Positions 39,864 to 50,523 of a stretch of 64,000 nt of DNA are shown here, piece after piece. A program made the position numbers and the translations under genes. Where the stretch lies: the NCBI RefSeq assembly GCF_900102625.1, contig NZ_FMZC01000007.1, forward strand, positions 1 to 64,000, read 5' to 3'. This DNA comes from Paracidovorax valerianellae (GTDB lineage Bacteria > Pseudomonadota > Gammaproteobacteria > Burkholderiales > Burkholderiaceae_C). The notes under the pieces are model-generated. The model had not been told where the DNA came from. It saw only the letters and a list, made by a program, of their open reading frames with translations, and did not search any database. Positions within the stretch are counted from its first letter, which is position 1, and each line of letters begins with the position of its first letter.

Positions 39864-40700
39864 ATGAGGATGGCGCTCGGCGTCAGCTACAACGGGCAGG
39901 GATACCAGGGCTGGCAAAGCCAGTCTTCCGGCAGAACCATCCAGGACCACCTGGAAGCGGCCCTTGGCCGCTTCGCCACGCACCCGGTGTCCACCATCTG
40001 CGCCGGACGCACCGATGCGGGGGTGCATGGGCTGATGCAGGTGGTCCATTTCGATACGCCGCTCGATCGCACCCCTTTCTCGTGGGTGCGCGGCCCCAAC
40101 ACCTTTTTGCCTGCCGACATTGCCGTGCAATGGGCGCATCCAGTGCCGGACGCCTTCCATGCGCGCGGCAGCGCCACGGCGCGCCGCTATGCCTATGTAC
40201 TGCTGCAATCGCCCGTGCGCCCCAGCGTGGACAGCGCGCGGGTGGGCTGGGTCTTTCACCCGCTGGACGGGCAAGCCATGCGCGAGGCGGCCCAGTACCT
40301 TCTCGGCGAGCACGACTTCACGTCGTTTCGGGCGTCAGCCTGCCAGGCAAAATCTCCGGTTAAAACACTGCGGAGCATCACGATCACCCGGCGCGGACCG
40401 GAAGGCGTTGCCGCCGTGCCAGCCAATGCGCCTCCGCACGACTGGCAGCCCTGCTATTGGCGCTTCGAGTTCGAGGGCAACGCGTTCCTGCACCACATGA
40501 TCCGCAACATCATGGGCTGCCTGATCGCGATCGGCCAAGGCGCGCAGCCGACTGGCTGGATGCAGCAGGTGCTGCAGGCCCGCTCACGCGACGCGGCAGC
40601 ACCGACGTTTTCGCCCGACGGGCTGTACTTTCTGGGGCCGGTCTACGACGCCGCGTGGGGGCTGCCCGCCCGCACCGCTGCGTATGATTGGCTTCCATGA
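39864..40700 (+). CDS. truA: tRNA pseudouridine(38-40) synthase TruA
   Basis: 278 residues from MRMALGVSYNGQGYQGWQSQ. The nucleophilic Asp is in CAGRTDAGVHGLMQVVHFDT; ATARRYAYVLLQSPVRPS and EGNAFLHHMIRNIMGCLIAI are family blocks. Converts uridines 38-40 of the anticodon arm to pseudouridine. The stop overlaps the trpF start (ATGA). Confidence 0.97.
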   Translation: MRMALGVSYNGQGYQGWQSQSSGRTIQDHLEAALGRFATHPVSTICAGRTDAGVHGLMQVVHFDTPLDRTPFSWVRGPNTFLPADIAVQWAHPVPDAFHARGSATARRYAYVLLQSPVRPSVDSARVGWVFHPLDGQAMREAAQYLLGEHDFTSFRASACQAKSPVKTLRSITITRRGPEGVAAVPANAPPHDWQPCYWRFEFEGNAFLHHMIRNIMGCLIAIGQGAQPTGWMQQVLQARSRDAAAPTFSPDGLYFLGPVYDAAWGLPARTAAYDWLP

Positions 40701-41449
40701 GCAGCCCCAGCCCTCAGCCTTTCGCCCCTCCGACGCCCTCCACCCAGCCGCGCCGCACCCGCGTCAAGATTTGCGGCCTCACCCGCGAGCAGGATGTCGA
40801 TGCCGCCGTCGAAGCCGGTGCCGACGCGGTGGGGTTCGTGCTCTACGCGCCGAGCCCGCGCGGCATTACGCCGCAGCGCGCTGCGGTGCTGGCCCGCAGG
40901 TTGCCGCCGTTCGTGACGCCGGTGCTCCTGTTCGTGAATGCACCCGCTGCAGAAGTGATAGCAGCCTGCGCAGAGATTCCGGCGGCAACCGTTCAATTTC
41001 ATGGAGATGAGTCTCCGCAGGCCTGCTGGGCCGCGACTGCGGACGGCACCCGCCCCTTTCTGCGGGCGGCGCGCATTCCCCTCGGCGACGGTGCGGACCG
41101 GTTCGACCTCGTACAATTCGCCGAAACCCACTCCCGCGCCCAAGCCATCCTTCTCGATGCCCATGTCGAAGGTTATGGTGGCGGCGGCAAGGCATTCAAT
41201 TGGTCACTTCTTCCTCCAAGCGTCGGCTCTCACCTCGTTTTGTCTGGTGGACTCACGCCTGCAAACGTGACCGATGGCATCTTGCAGGTGCGGCCGCGCG
41301 GCCTTTCGCTCGCGGTTGACGTCAGTTCCGGCGTAGAAGCCGATGGCCCCGACGGCAAACCGCTTCGGGGCATCAAGGACGCCGGCAAGATCCAACGCTT
41401 CATCGCCGCCGTGCAGGCGGCCGATGCGCAATTTGCAAAGAATCATTGA
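40697..41449 (+). CDS. trpF: Phosphoribosylanthranilate isomerase
   Basis: 250 residues from [20 protein letters not shown] with the TIM-barrel start [20 protein letters not shown], in which the Cys of KICG is catalytic, and the Asp in AVDVSSGVE near the end. [20 protein letters not shown] and [12 protein letters not shown] hold the phosphate site. Third step of the tryptophan branch. Overlaps truA upstream and trpB downstream by the stop/start, so translation is coupled. Confidence 0.97.
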   Translation: MSSPSPQPFAPPTPSTQPRRTRVKICGLTREQDVDAAVEAGADAVGFVLYAPSPRGITPQRAAVLARRLPPFVTPVLLFVNAPAAEVIAACAEIPAATVQFHGDESPQACWAATADGTRPFLRAARIPLGDGADRFDLVQFAETHSRAQAILLDAHVEGYGGGGKAFNWSLLPPSVGSHLVLSGGLTPANVTDGILQVRPRGLSLAVDVSSGVEADGPDGKPLRGIKDAGKIQRFIAAVQAADAQFAKNH

Positions 41450-42717
41450 TGCTTTCCTATCAGCAACCCGACGCCGCTGGCCATTTCGGCCCCTATGGCG
41501 GCAGTTTCGCGAGCGAAACGCTCACCCATGCCCTGACCGAACTGCGCGAGGCTTATGCCCGCTATCAGAACGACCCGGAATTCCTGGCTGAATTCCACTC
41601 GGAACTGAAGCATTTCGTGGGCCGCCCCTCCCCCGTCTACCACGCGGCGCGCATGAGCCGCGAGATGGGCGGCGCGCAGATCTACCTCAAGCGCGAAGAC
41701 CTCAACCACACCGGCGCCCACAAGATCAACAACGTGATCGGCCAGGCAATGCTCGCCCGGCGCATGGGCAAGCCACGCATCATCGCGGAGACGGGCGCAG
41801 GCCAGCACGGCGTGGCGACGGCCACCATCTGCGCGCGCTACGGGCTGGAATGCGTGGTGTACATGGGTTCGGAAGACATCAAGCGCCAAAGCCCCAACGT
41901 CTACCGCATGAAGCTGCTGGGCGCGACGGTGGTGGCGGTCGAGTCGGGCAGCAAGACCTTGAAGGATGCGCTCAACGAGGCCATGCGCGACTGGGTGGCC
42001 CATGTGGACGACACCTTCTACATCATCGGTACCGTGGCGGGGCCTCACCCCTACCCGATGATGGTGCGCGACTTCCAGAGCGTGATCGGCACCGAATGCC
42101 TGACGCAGATGCCCGAACTGCTGGCCGAGCGCAACACGGAGGCCCGCCAGCCGGATGCCGTGGTCGCCTGCGTGGGCGGCGGCAGCAATGCCATGGGCAT
42201 CTTCCATCCCTACATCCCTTACGAGAAAACCCGCCTCATCGGCGTGGAGGCCGCCGGTGAAGGGCTGGACAGCGGCAAGCATTCCGCATCGCTGCAACGC
42301 GGCAGCTCCGGCGTGCTGCACGGCAACCGCACGTTCATCCTGCAGGACGAGAACGGCCAGATCACCGAGACGCACAGCATCAGCGCAGGGCTGGATTACC
42401 CGGGCGTTGGTCCGGAACACGCCTGGCTGCAGGAAATCGGCCGTGCCGAATACGTCGGCGTCACCGATGCCGAGGCACTCGCGGCCTTCCATTACCTGTG
42501 CCGCACGGAAGGCATCATTCCGGCGCTCGAATCGAGCCATGCGGTGGCCTACGCCATGCAGCTCGCCAAAACCATGCCGGCGGACCAGTCCATCCTCGTG
42601 AACCTTTCAGGCCGGGGCGACAAGGACATCGGCACGGTGGCCGACCTCTCAGGGGCCGATGTGTACGACCGGCCGTCCATGCGCGGCCATGGCGTCAAGG
42701 GAGGGCCCGCAGCATGA
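41449..42717 (+). CDS. trpB: Tryptophan synthase beta chain
   Basis: 422 residues from [23 protein letters not shown] lysine in [56 protein letters not shown] (phosphate loop) and [19 protein letters not shown] are typical. Condenses indole with serine. The ATG overlaps the trpF stop (TGATG). Confidence 0.98.
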   Translation: MLSYQQPDAAGHFGPYGGSFASETLTHALTELREAYARYQNDPEFLAEFHSELKHFVGRPSPVYHAARMSREMGGAQIYLKREDLNHTGAHKINNVIGQAMLARRMGKPRIIAETGAGQHGVATATICARYGLECVVYMGSEDIKRQSPNVYRMKLLGATVVAVESGSKTLKDALNEAMRDWVAHVDDTFYIIGTVAGPHPYPMMVRDFQSVIGTECLTQMPELLAERNTEARQPDAVVACVGGGSNAMGIFHPYIPYEKTRLIGVEAAGEGLDSGKHSASLQRGSSGVLHGNRTFILQDENGQITETHSISAGLDYPGVGPEHAWLQEIGRAEYVGVTDAEALAAFHYLCRTEGIIPALESSHAVAYAMQLAKTMPADQSILVNLSGRGDKDIGTVADLSGADVYDRPSMRGHGVKGGPAA

Positions 42718-43535
42718 GCTCGCCGCGCAACCGCATTGCCCAAACCTTCGCCGAGCTGCAGTCGAAGGGGCGCAAGGCGCTCATTCCTTACGTGACCGCC
42801 GGCTTCCCGTTTGCGGACATCACGCCGGCGCTCATGCACGGCATGGTCGAAGCCGGGGCCGACGTGATCGAGCTGGGCGTTCCTTTTTCCGATCCGATGG
42901 CCGACGGCCCGGTGATTCAGAAGGCCGGCGAAAAAGCGCTGTCGCTGGGCGTGGGCATGGTCCAGGTGCTGGGCCACGTTCGTGACTTCCGCCAGCGCAA
43001 CGACAAGACGCCCGTCGTGCTGATGGGCTACGCCAACCCGGTGGAACGCTATGACCAAGTCCACGGTGCAGGCGCCTTCGTGCGCGATGCCGCCGAGGCC
43101 GGCGTGGACGGTGTGCTCATCGTCGACTACCCGCCCGAGGAGTGCGAAGCGTTCGCGGCCAGCCTGCGCGAAAAGGGCATGGACCTGATCTTTCTGCTGG
43201 CACCGACGAGCACCGAAGAGCGCATGCAGCAGGTGGCGCGGGTGGCGAGCGGCTACGTGTATTACGTGTCGCTCAAGGGCGTGACCGGATCGGGTGCGCT
43301 CGACACCGCAGCCGTCGAAACCATGCTGCCGGTGATCCGCCGCCATGTGCACATTCCCGTGGGCGTGGGCTTCGGCATCCGCGACGCGGCCACGGCCCAG
43401 GCCATCGGCCGCGTGGCCGATGCCGTGGTCATCGGCAGCCGCATCATCCAGTTGCTGGAAGACCAGCCGCACGAGAAGGTGGTGCCCGTCACCATCGACT
43501 TCCTGCGGGGAGTGCGCAAGGCACTGGACGCATAA
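42714..43535 (+). CDS. trpA: Tryptophan synthase alpha chain
   Basis: 273 residues from [23 protein letters not shown] barrel with catalytic Glu in [20 protein letters not shown] (also an essential Asp), [20 protein letters not shown], and [20 protein letters not shown]. Cleaves indole-glycerol phosphate and channels indole to TrpB. Start overlaps trpB stop (ATGA). Confidence 0.98.
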   Translation: MSSPRNRIAQTFAELQSKGRKALIPYVTAGFPFADITPALMHGMVEAGADVIELGVPFSDPMADGPVIQKAGEKALSLGVGMVQVLGHVRDFRQRNDKTPVVLMGYANPVERYDQVHGAGAFVRDAAEAGVDGVLIVDYPPEECEAFAASLREKGMDLIFLLAPTSTEERMQQVARVASGYVYYVSLKGVTGSGALDTAAVETMLPVIRRHVHIPVGVGFGIRDAATAQAIGRVADAVVIGSRIIQLLEDQPHEKVVPVTIDFLRGVRKALDA

Positions 43536-43597
43536 TTGCAGCCCCGCGCGCCGGTCCGTGGCGCGCGGCTGAGACTTCAAGCGAAGAGGAAACCGAT

Positions 43598-44470
43598 ATG
43601 TCCTGGCTCGAAAAACTTCTGCCCTCCAAAATCCAGCAGACCGATCCCACCGAGCGCCGCCAGGTGCCGGAAGGCCTGTGGATCAAGTGCCCGAGCTGCG
43701 AGACGGTGCTCTACAAGACCGACCTGGAGCAAAACCAGAATGTCTGCCCGCACTGCAGCCACCACCACCGCATCAACGCCCGGCCGCGCCTGAACGCGTT
43801 CCTCGACGCCGAAGGCCGCTACGAAATCGGCCAGGAAGTGCTGCCGGTGGACGCGCTGAAGTTCAAGGACAGCCGCAAATACCCCGACCGCCTGAAGGAG
43901 GCGCTGGAAAACACCGGCGAGACCGATGCGCTCATCGTCATGGGCGGTTCGGTGCGCAGCATCAACGTCGTTGTGGCCTGCTTCGAATTCGATTTCATGG
44001 GCGGCAGCATGGGCAGCGTGGTCGGCGAGCGCTTCGTGCGCGGCGTGGAGACGGCCATCGAGCAGAAGGTGCCGTTCATCTGCTTCACCGCGACGGGCGG
44101 TGCGCGCATGCAGGAAGGCCTTTTGTCCCTGATGCAGATGGCCAAGACCAATGCCGCCCTCACCCGGCTGGCCAAGAAGGGCCTGCCCTACATCAGCGTG
44201 CTGACCGACCCGACCATGGGCGGCGTTTCGGCCGGCTTCGCCTTCGTGGGCGACATCGTGATCGCCGAGCCCAAGGCGCTGATCGGCTTTGCCGGCCCCC
44301 GCGTGATCGAATCGACCGTGCGCGTCACGCTGCCAGAAGGCTTTCAGCGCGCCGAATTCCTGCAGACCAAGGGTGCCGTCGACTTCATCTGCGACCGCCG
44401 CGAACTGCGCGGCACGGTGGCCAAGAGCCTGGCGATGCTGCAGCGCCTGCCAGCGGATTCAGTGGCCTGA
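43598..44470 (+). CDS. accD: Acetyl-CoA carboxylase carboxyltransferase subunit beta
   Basis: 290 residues. Zinc ribbon at the N-terminus (CPSCETVL and [10 protein letters not shown], about residues 28-50), then a crotonase-type carboxyltransferase domain with [20 protein letters not shown] and [20 protein letters not shown]. Makes malonyl-CoA for fatty acid synthesis. Located 62 bases after trpA as in other Burkholderiales; here it is followed by a hairpin and a convergent gene rather than folC. Confidence 0.98.
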   Translation: MSWLEKLLPSKIQQTDPTERRQVPEGLWIKCPSCETVLYKTDLEQNQNVCPHCSHHHRINARPRLNAFLDAEGRYEIGQEVLPVDALKFKDSRKYPDRLKEALENTGETDALIVMGGSVRSINVVVACFEFDFMGGSMGSVVGERFVRGVETAIEQKVPFICFTATGGARMQEGLLSLMQMAKTNAALTRLAKKGLPYISVLTDPTMGGVSAGFAFVGDIVIAEPKALIGFAGPRVIESTVRVTLPEGFQRAEFLQTKGAVDFICDRRELRGTVAKSLAMLQRLPADSVA

Positions 44471-44485
44471 GCGCCCAGCCTCTCT

Positions 44486-44545
44486 ATTGCTATAAAAATA
44501 ATAGCTGCCAGCGCTTACTGGATAAGCGCTGGCAGCTATTTTTAT
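44486..44545. repeat. Dispersed repeat with a 17-bp perfect hairpin between accD and yggT
   Basis: Perfect stem 44501-44517 with 44523-44539 and a five-base loop, TTGCTATAAAAATAATAGC upstream and TTTTTATT downstream. Long A/T runs on both sides make it a plausible bidirectional terminator for the two convergent genes. The arm AAGCGCTGGCAGCTAT recurs at 18283-18321. Confidence 0.85.
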
Positions 44546-44558
44546 TCAAGGCGTGTGT

Positions 44559-45107
44559 TTATCGCAGCACGGCCCCTTGCAGGTTGCCCAGCACGATCAG
44601 GCACACCTGCAGCGCCACCAACGCCACCAGGGGCGACAGATCCACGCCACCCAGCAGCGGCACCACCCGGCGCAACGGCCGCAGCAAGGGCTCGCACAGC
44701 CGCGTGATCACATCAGCCAGGGGCGACCGCGTCTGCACCCACGAGAGCACGGCATAGACGATCAAGAGCCCCATCAGCCCCGAGATCGCCACCCGCACGA
44801 GCCCGAAGATCGCCAGCCAGGGCACCAGCGCCAGACCCAGTCCTGCGCCCAGCAGCAACCACATCAAGAGGTACTGCAGCAGTTGGATCAACAGGGCCGC
44901 CAGCATGCTGGACCAGTCCCAGCGCCCGGTGGCGGGCACGATCTTTCTCAAAGGCATCACCAGCCAATCGCTGAGCGCGAACACCAGCCGGCCGATGGGG
45001 TTGCCGAAAGGCACACGCTGCAGTTGCATATAGAGCCGCAGCAGGCAGGCCCCGGTCAGCAGGCCGCCCACCACGTCCAGCAGAAAAGAAGCGATCTGGT
45101 AAAGCAT
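44559..45107 (-). CDS. YggT family membrane protein
   Basis: 182 residues with about five membrane segments and two YggT repeats (VFALSDWLVMPLRKIVPATG and SPLADVITRLCEPLLRPLRR, the latter followed by VVPLLGGVDLSPLVALVALQ). YggT proteins are widespread and of uncertain role (linked to cell division/shape or ion balance in some species). Start MLYQIASFLLDVVGGLLTGA. Confidence 0.88.
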   Translation of the reverse strand: MLYQIASFLLDVVGGLLTGACLLRLYMQLQRVPFGNPIGRLVFALSDWLVMPLRKIVPATGRWDWSSMLAALLIQLLQYLLMWLLLGAGLGLALVPWLAIFGLVRVAISGLMGLLIVYAVLSWVQTRSPLADVITRLCEPLLRPLRRVVPLLGGVDLSPLVALVALQVCLIVLGNLQGAVLR

Positions 45108-45191
45108 GAAACCTCGTGATGTAGTGAACCCATGGCGCGATGTTGCGTAAGCGTTCTGCCGTGGGATGATAGCGGGCCACCAAGCCTGCCC

Positions 45192-45860
45192 ATGACCTTC
45201 GTGCCCCCACCCTCCGAGCCGTCATTGCCACCGCTCACGCTGACATCCCTGCCGCTGTTCCCGCTGGGAACCGTGCTGTTTCCGGGCGGCGTTCTCTCCC
45301 TTCGCGTCTTCGAGGTCCGCTACCTGGACATGGTGCGCAAGTGCCAGCAGGCAGGCGCGCCGTTCGGGGTCGTCGCCCTGACCAGTGGACAGGAAGTGCG
45401 GCAGGCAGGGGCGGCGCCGGAACAGTTTCACGATGCTGGAACGCTGGCGCACATTTCCGAGATCGACACCTCGCATCCGGGCCTCATCGTCCTGCGCGCC
45501 GAAGGGTCGGCGCGCTTTCGCATCCTTCGCCGCCATCTGCTGCCGCATGGGCTGTGGATCGCCGACATCGAGCAAATGCCTTCGGATGTGCCGGTTTCCG
45601 TGCCGGACGACTTGCGCAACACGGCCACGGCGCTGGAGCAGGTGCTGGCACGCCTGCGCGACCGCAGCCCGGAAGACGCAGCACTCCTCGTCACCCCCAC
45701 CGCCTCGCAGTTGGACGACTGCGGCTGGGTCGCCAACCGCTGGTGCGAACTGCTGCCAGTGCCGCTGGACCTGAAGCAGCAGTTGATGCAACTCGACAGC
45801 CCCTTGCTGCGCCTGGAACTGGTGGGCGATGTGCTGGAACGCACGGGCATCGCACCGTGA
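45192..45860 (+). CDS. LON peptidase N-terminal (substrate-binding) domain protein
   Basis: 222 residues from MTFVPPPSEPSLPPLTLTSL. The LON-N domain is seen in LPLFPLGTVLFPGGVLSLRV, FEVRYLDMVRKCQQAGAPFG and the end LLRLELVGDVLERT. There is no ATPase or peptidase domain, so this is a stand-alone LON-N protein; the function of such proteins is not known. It ends 43 bases before the glycosyltransferase gene. Confidence 0.85.
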   Translation: MTFVPPPSEPSLPPLTLTSLPLFPLGTVLFPGGVLSLRVFEVRYLDMVRKCQQAGAPFGVVALTSGQEVRQAGAAPEQFHDAGTLAHISEIDTSHPGLIVLRAEGSARFRILRRHLLPHGLWIADIEQMPSDVPVSVPDDLRNTATALEQVLARLRDRSPEDAALLVTPTASQLDDCGWVANRWCELLPVPLDLKQQLMQLDSPLLRLELVGDVLERTGIAP

Positions 45861-45903
45861 CGACGGCCGGGACCGCCGCGGCACCGTGCGGCCCCGTGGC
45901 GCC

Positions 45904-47031
45904 GTGAAGGTCCTGCAAGTCATCACCAAGGGCGAAATCGGCGGCGCGCAAAGCCACGTGCTCACCCTCTGCCGCGAACTCGCCCGCCGCGATGTGAACA
46001 TCCATGCCGCCATCGGCGGAACGGAAGAACGGCCCCCGCTTTCGGAAGCTCTGTGCGCCTTGGGCTTGCCGGTGCATCGCATCCCGGCGCTGGGCAATTC
46101 CTGGAACCCCCTTCAGATGGCGCGTGCCCTGCGCACGCTGGTGGCTCTGGTGCGCCAGCAGCGGCCGGATTTGCTGCATGCCCACAGCGCGATGGCCGGC
46201 GTGGTCGCGCGCCTGGCGGGCCTGCTGACCGGCACGCCTGTGATCTACACCGTCCATGGCTTCGCCTTCAAGGCCGGTGCGCCCTGGAAACGCCGTGCTG
46301 CCGCGTTTGCCGTGGAGTGGATGCTCGCGCCCCTGACCCGCTGCATGGTCTGCGTGTCAGCGTACGAACGCCAACTCGCCCGAAGGCTGCCCTTGCCACC
46401 TGCCCGGGTGACTGTCATTCACAACGGCGTCGAAGACGTGCCGAACCAAGGCCAAGGCCGAACCTCGGCGGCCGAGACACTGCCAGCGATTGCAATGATC
46501 GCCCGCATGGCGCCCCCCAAGCGACCTGACCTGCTGCTACAAGCCCTGGCCCAGCTCAGCGCAACCCTGGGGCATGAAATCCCGGCGACGTTTTTCGGTG
46601 ATGGCCCCGACCTCCCGGCGCACCGCGATCTGGCCGGTCGCCTGGGTCTTCACGCCGCCACCTTCCAGGGCGATGTGGATGACATTCCCGTCCAGCTCGC
46701 GCACCATGCGATCTTCGTGCTGATGTCCGATCACGAAGGCTTGCCGATCTCCCTCATCGAGGCGATGCGAGCGGGCTTGGCCATCGTGGCCAGCGATCTG
46801 CCGGGCATCCGCGAACTACTGCCGGATGCGGAGCATGCTCTTCTCGTCGCGCAGGACGCTGCGGCCCTGTCAACGGCGCTGCGGCAACTGATAGAGTCAC
46901 CGGCGCTGCGTGCCCGCATGGGCGCTGCAGCACGGCAACGCTACGAGCAGCACTTCACGGCAGAACGCATGGGCACGGCCGTGCAGGCCGTCTACGCCAC
47001 GGCGATCTCACGCACCCCGACGACTCCATGA
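45904..47031 (+). CDS. Glycosyltransferase family 4 (GT-B fold)
   Basis: 375 residues from a GTG (VKVLQVITKGEIGGAQSHVL), the typical GT4 N-terminus with GGAQ. HSAMAGVVARLAGLLTGTPV and VIYTVHGFAF form the acceptor part, IAMIARMAPPKRPDLLLQAL starts the donor domain and HEGLPISLIEAMRAGLAIVA carries the EX7E motif for the nucleotide sugar. It probably adds a sugar in a surface-glycan repeat unit. Its stop overlaps the next gene's start, the sugar transferase. Confidence 0.87.
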   Translation: MKVLQVITKGEIGGAQSHVLTLCRELARRDVNIHAAIGGTEERPPLSEALCALGLPVHRIPALGNSWNPLQMARALRTLVALVRQQRPDLLHAHSAMAGVVARLAGLLTGTPVIYTVHGFAFKAGAPWKRRAAAFAVEWMLAPLTRCMVCVSAYERQLARRLPLPPARVTVIHNGVEDVPNQGQGRTSAAETLPAIAMIARMAPPKRPDLLLQALAQLSATLGHEIPATFFGDGPDLPAHRDLAGRLGLHAATFQGDVDDIPVQLAHHAIFVLMSDHEGLPISLIEAMRAGLAIVASDLPGIRELLPDAEHALLVAQDAAALSTALRQLIESPALRARMGAAARQRYEQHFTAERMGTAVQAVYATAISRTPTTP

Positions 47032-48359
47032 ACAGCATTCCGCGCCGTGAACTCGGCTCTTCCACGGCGCACCGCCAGGGTGCCGTCCTGCGCTGGGCGC
47101 TGGGTGGCGTTCTGGTGCTGGTGGTGAGCTATCTGGCAGGGCTGGCGCTGGAGCACCACGGCTGGGTGACCTACCAGTTTCCGCAAACGGTGCTGTGGTG
47201 CATCTTTCCGTATGCCATGGCCGCGCATTGGCTCTACAACGGGGCCTATCTGCCGCAATTCGAGGGGCGCCGCTTTCTCTTCGTGGCAACGGCCGCGCCG
47301 TATCTTGCCGCTCCCCTGGGCTTTGCATTGCTGCAGCAGCCTTACTCGCGTGGCGCGGTGCTGCTGGTCTATGTGCTGTCCTCGGCATGGTTCCTGGTGG
47401 GACACTGGCGCGACCGCGGGCAACAGGTGTTGTCACTGGCCTATCTCGACGACACCGTGCCCCAACGCCTGAAGGAGTTGCTCGGAGATGCCGCGCAGGC
47501 CAGTCAACAGCACATCGCCCTCTTGCCCTGGACACCTCACATCGAAAACGATGCGGAGGCGAATGCGGACGAATCCCGCGCCGCACCATCATGGGCCGGT
47601 GTCGTGCTGGACCGCCATGCCCCATCCAGCGCCGTGCGCGAGCGCTGGATCAGCACGCTGCGCCTGCAGCACGTGAGGCTCTACAGCGTCGAGGCAGTCG
47701 CCGAACTGCTGAGCGGCCGGAAAATCCTGCCCAACCACCAGACGCAAGACCTCTGGACCCTGGACGGCAACCCGGCCTACGACACCGTCAAGCGCCTGGC
47801 CGACCTGATCCTTACGCTGGCCGGACTGCCTCTCTGGCTTCCGCTGTGCCTGGCGGCAGGTCTGGCGGTGAAGCTGGATTCACCGGGGCCGATGCTGTTT
47901 TCACAGGTCCGCGTCGGGCGCAACGGCCGTGAATTCCGGATATGGAAACTGCGCAGCATGCGCCATGCCGATGACGAACGCACCGCACGCTTTGCCCAGC
48001 CCAACGACGACCGGGTGACGTCCGTGGGTCGCTTCATCCGCCGCACGCGTCTGGATGAACTGCCGCAACTGTGGAATGTGCTGAAGGGCGACATGAGCCT
48101 GATCGGCCCCAGACCGGAGCAAGCGCAGTTCGTGCGCCTGTTCGCGGACCGGATTCCTGCGTATCCCTACCGCCACCTCGTGCGGCCGGGCCTGACGGGC
48201 TGGGCGCAGGTGCAGCAGGGCTATGCCGACAGCGAAGAGCAGACCGCCATCAAGCTCAGCTACGACCTGTACTACGTGGCGCACTACTCGGTGGCGCTGG
48301 ATTTGCTCATTGCGTACAAGACGCTTCGCATTGTTGCTGGCGGCTTTGGATCCCGTTAG
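47028..48359 (+). CDS. Polyprenyl-phosphate sugar-1-phosphate transferase (WcaJ/WbaP type)
   Basis: 443 residues. Four hydrophobic segments in the N-terminal part (for example VLRWALGGVLVLVVSYLAGL), a soluble stretch, then the catalytic domain beginning KRLADLILTLAGLPLWLPLC with DSPGPMLFSQVRVGRNGREF, KLRSM, LDELPQLWNVLKGDMSLIGP and RPGLTGWAQVQQGY. These enzymes load the first sugar phosphate onto undecaprenyl phosphate and so start O-antigen or capsule units. The start overlaps the GT4 stop. Confidence 0.9.
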   Translation: MNSIPRRELGSSTAHRQGAVLRWALGGVLVLVVSYLAGLALEHHGWVTYQFPQTVLWCIFPYAMAAHWLYNGAYLPQFEGRRFLFVATAAPYLAAPLGFALLQQPYSRGAVLLVYVLSSAWFLVGHWRDRGQQVLSLAYLDDTVPQRLKELLGDAAQASQQHIALLPWTPHIENDAEANADESRAAPSWAGVVLDRHAPSSAVRERWISTLRLQHVRLYSVEAVAELLSGRKILPNHQTQDLWTLDGNPAYDTVKRLADLILTLAGLPLWLPLCLAAGLAVKLDSPGPMLFSQVRVGRNGREFRIWKLRSMRHADDERTARFAQPNDDRVTSVGRFIRRTRLDELPQLWNVLKGDMSLIGPRPEQAQFVRLFADRIPAYPYRHLVRPGLTGWAQVQQGYADSEEQTAIKLSYDLYYVAHYSVALDLLIAYKTLRIVAGGFGSR

Positions 48360-48425
48360 ATAGACGGGGAACGGAATAAGCGCCGCGACAACTGTCTATT
48401 GGCAAAATCGGCTGACTTCGTTCGT

Positions 48426-49394
48426 TTAGTCCCGCGCTTGCGGCGTTTCCAGAAACGATCGGTAGGTCTGGGCAATACCGGCGTCTAGTGGAATGCTGGC
48501 CGTCCAACCACGACGCTGCAGTCTGCCTACGTCCAGCAATTTCCGAGGTGTGCCATCGGGCTTGCTCGGGTCTAAAGCCAGCGCCCCCTTAAAACCGATC
48601 ACGTCCATGATCAGGCGGGCGAGGTCTTCAATTGTCACGTCAGTCCCCGTGCCCACATTGAACAGGCCCTCAGTGATGTCGAGTTGCTCCATCAAGAACA
48701 CACAAGCGTCCGCCATGTCGTCCACATGCATAAACTCACGACGCGGCCGTCCCGAACCCCACACATTCAATACAGAGTCGCCATGCCGCTTCGCCTCATG
48801 GGCTTTGCGCAGCAATGCAGGCAGTACGTGGGAGGTGTTCAGGTCGTAGTTGTCGTTGGGACCGTACAGGTTCGTCGGCATCGCGCTCACGTAATGCCGG
48901 CCGTACTGGAGGTTGAAACTCTCACAAAGCTTGATGCCCGCGATCTTGGCAATGGCATAGGGCTCGTTGGTGGGTTCAAGGGGCCCGGTCAGCAAGTACT
49001 CCTCCTTGATCGGCTGCGGGCAGTCGCGCGGGTAAATGCAGCTTGATCCCAGAAACAGCAGCCGTTGCACATCGGCGATGTGCGCGGCATGGATCACATT
49101 CGCCTCAATCACGAGGTTCTGGTAAATGAAGTCAGCGCGCGACACATTGTTGGCCTGTATGCCACCCACTTTGGCTGCCGCAAGAAACACGTAGTCGGGC
49201 TTTTCATGCGCCATGAAGGCATGTACCGCAGACTGATCCAGTAGCTCCAACTCGACATGCGTGCGCGTGACCAGGTTTTCGTAGCCGCGCTCGGCCAGTT
49301 TGCGTATCAGGGCAGAGCCCACCATGCCGCGGTGACCAGCCACATAGATCTTGGCGTTCTTGTCCATTTCCACAGTCTCCACCCTGGCCGTCAT
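48426..49394 (-). CDS. fcl: GDP-L-fucose synthase
   Basis: 322 residues (a start nine codons later is possible, but the first ATG overlaps the gmd stop by ATGA). Epimerase/reductase of the SDR family: [20 protein letters not shown] (NADP), [20 protein letters not shown], and the YxxxK motif in [15 protein letters not shown]. Converts GDP-4-keto-6-deoxymannose to GDP-L-fucose. With gmd it makes the donor for the fucosyltransferase at 52588-53445. The region is visibly less GC-rich than its flanks. Confidence 0.95.
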   Translation of the reverse strand: MTARVETVEMDKNAKIYVAGHRGMVGSALIRKLAERGYENLVTRTHVELELLDQSAVHAFMAHEKPDYVFLAAAKVGGIQANNVSRADFIYQNLVIEANVIHAAHIADVQRLLFLGSSCIYPRDCPQPIKEEYLLTGPLEPTNEPYAIAKIAGIKLCESFNLQYGRHYVSAMPTNLYGPNDNYDLNTSHVLPALLRKAHEAKRHGDSVLNVWGSGRPRREFMHVDDMADACVFLMEQLDITEGLFNVGTGTDVTIEDLARLIMDVIGFKGALALDPSKPDGTPRKLLDVGRLQRRGWTASIPLDAGIAQTYRSFLETPQARD

Positions 49395-50476
49395 TCGTTG
49401 TAGTCGTAGGCGGAAAATCCGTACTTCTTGACCAGTTCGTCCCGCTGAGCGCTTTTTAGATCCTCGCGCACCATTTCCGCGACGAGTTCGCCAAATCCTG
49501 TGCGCGGCGTCCAGCCGAGCTTCTCCCGCGCCTTGGTAGGATCGCCAAGCAGCGACTCGACCTCCGTCGGCCGGAAATATCGCTGGTCCACCTTGACAAT
49601 GGCACGTCCTCGGGAGTCCCGGCCGACCTCGTCAACGCCATGGCCACACCACTCTATCTGCATGCCGAGTTCGTGTGCCGCCGCCAAAACGAACTCGCGC
49701 ACGCTGTGCTGTACGCCCGTCGCGATGACGAAGTCTTCTGCCACACCCTGTTGCATCATGAGCCACTGCATTTCCACGTAGTCCTTGGCATGGCCCCAAT
49801 CACGCAGCGCATCAAGGTTGCCAAGGTACAGGCAATCCTGAAGGCCCAGGTGAATGCGGGCCATGGCACGCGTGATCTTGCGCGTCACGAAGGTTTCGCC
49901 TCGTAAGGGGCTTTCGTGGTTGAACAGGATGCCGTTACAGGCATACATACCATAAGCCTCCCGGTAATTGACCGTGATCCAGTAGGCATATAGCTTTGCC
50001 ACCGCATAGGGACTGCGAGGGTAGAACGGTGTGCTTTCCTTCTGCGGCACTTCCTGCACCAGCCCGTAGAGTTCAGACGTGCTGGCTTGGTAGAAGCGCG
50101 TTTTTCGCTCCAAACCGAGGATTCGAATCGCTTCCAGGATGCGCAGCGTGCCAATGCCGTCAACATTGGCGGTGTACTCAGGCGTCTCAAAACTGACAGC
50201 CACGTGGCTCATAGCCGCAAGGTTGTAGATTTCATCGGGCTGAGATTGCTGGATGATGCGAATCAGGTTCGTGCTATCGGCCAGATCACCATAATGCAGG
50301 ATCAAATGGCGGTCAGTAATGTGGGGATCTTGATAGAGATGGTCGATTCGGTCGGTATTGAACAACGATGCACGGCGTTTTATTCCGTGCACGATGTAAC
50401 CCTTGCCCAAAAGGAATTCGGCCAAATAGGCCCCATCCTGGCCTGTGATGCCGGTGATAAGCGCGACTTTTTGCAT
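49391..50476 (-). CDS. gmd: GDP-mannose 4,6-dehydratase
   Basis: 361 residues. SDR-family enzyme: [20 protein letters not shown] (NADP), [40 protein letters not shown], the YxxxK motif in [15 protein letters not shown], and [20 protein letters not shown]. Makes GDP-4-keto-6-deoxy-D-mannose. Transcribed with fcl, against the direction of its neighbours. Confidence 0.97.
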   Translation of the reverse strand: MQKVALITGITGQDGAYLAEFLLGKGYIVHGIKRRASLFNTDRIDHLYQDPHITDRHLILHYGDLADSTNLIRIIQQSQPDEIYNLAAMSHVAVSFETPEYTANVDGIGTLRILEAIRILGLERKTRFYQASTSELYGLVQEVPQKESTPFYPRSPYAVAKLYAYWITVNYREAYGMYACNGILFNHESPLRGETFVTRKITRAMARIHLGLQDCLYLGNLDALRDWGHAKDYVEMQWLMMQQGVAEDFVIATGVQHSVREFVLAAAHELGMQIEWCGHGVDEVGRDSRGRAIVKVDQRYFRPTEVESLLGDPTKAREKLGWTPRTGFGELVAEMVREDLKSAQRDELVKKYGFSAYDYNE

Positions 50477-50523
50477 GTATAGAGGTCAGGAAGACCGCCC
50501 AATCATAGGCGCTACGCCCTTCC

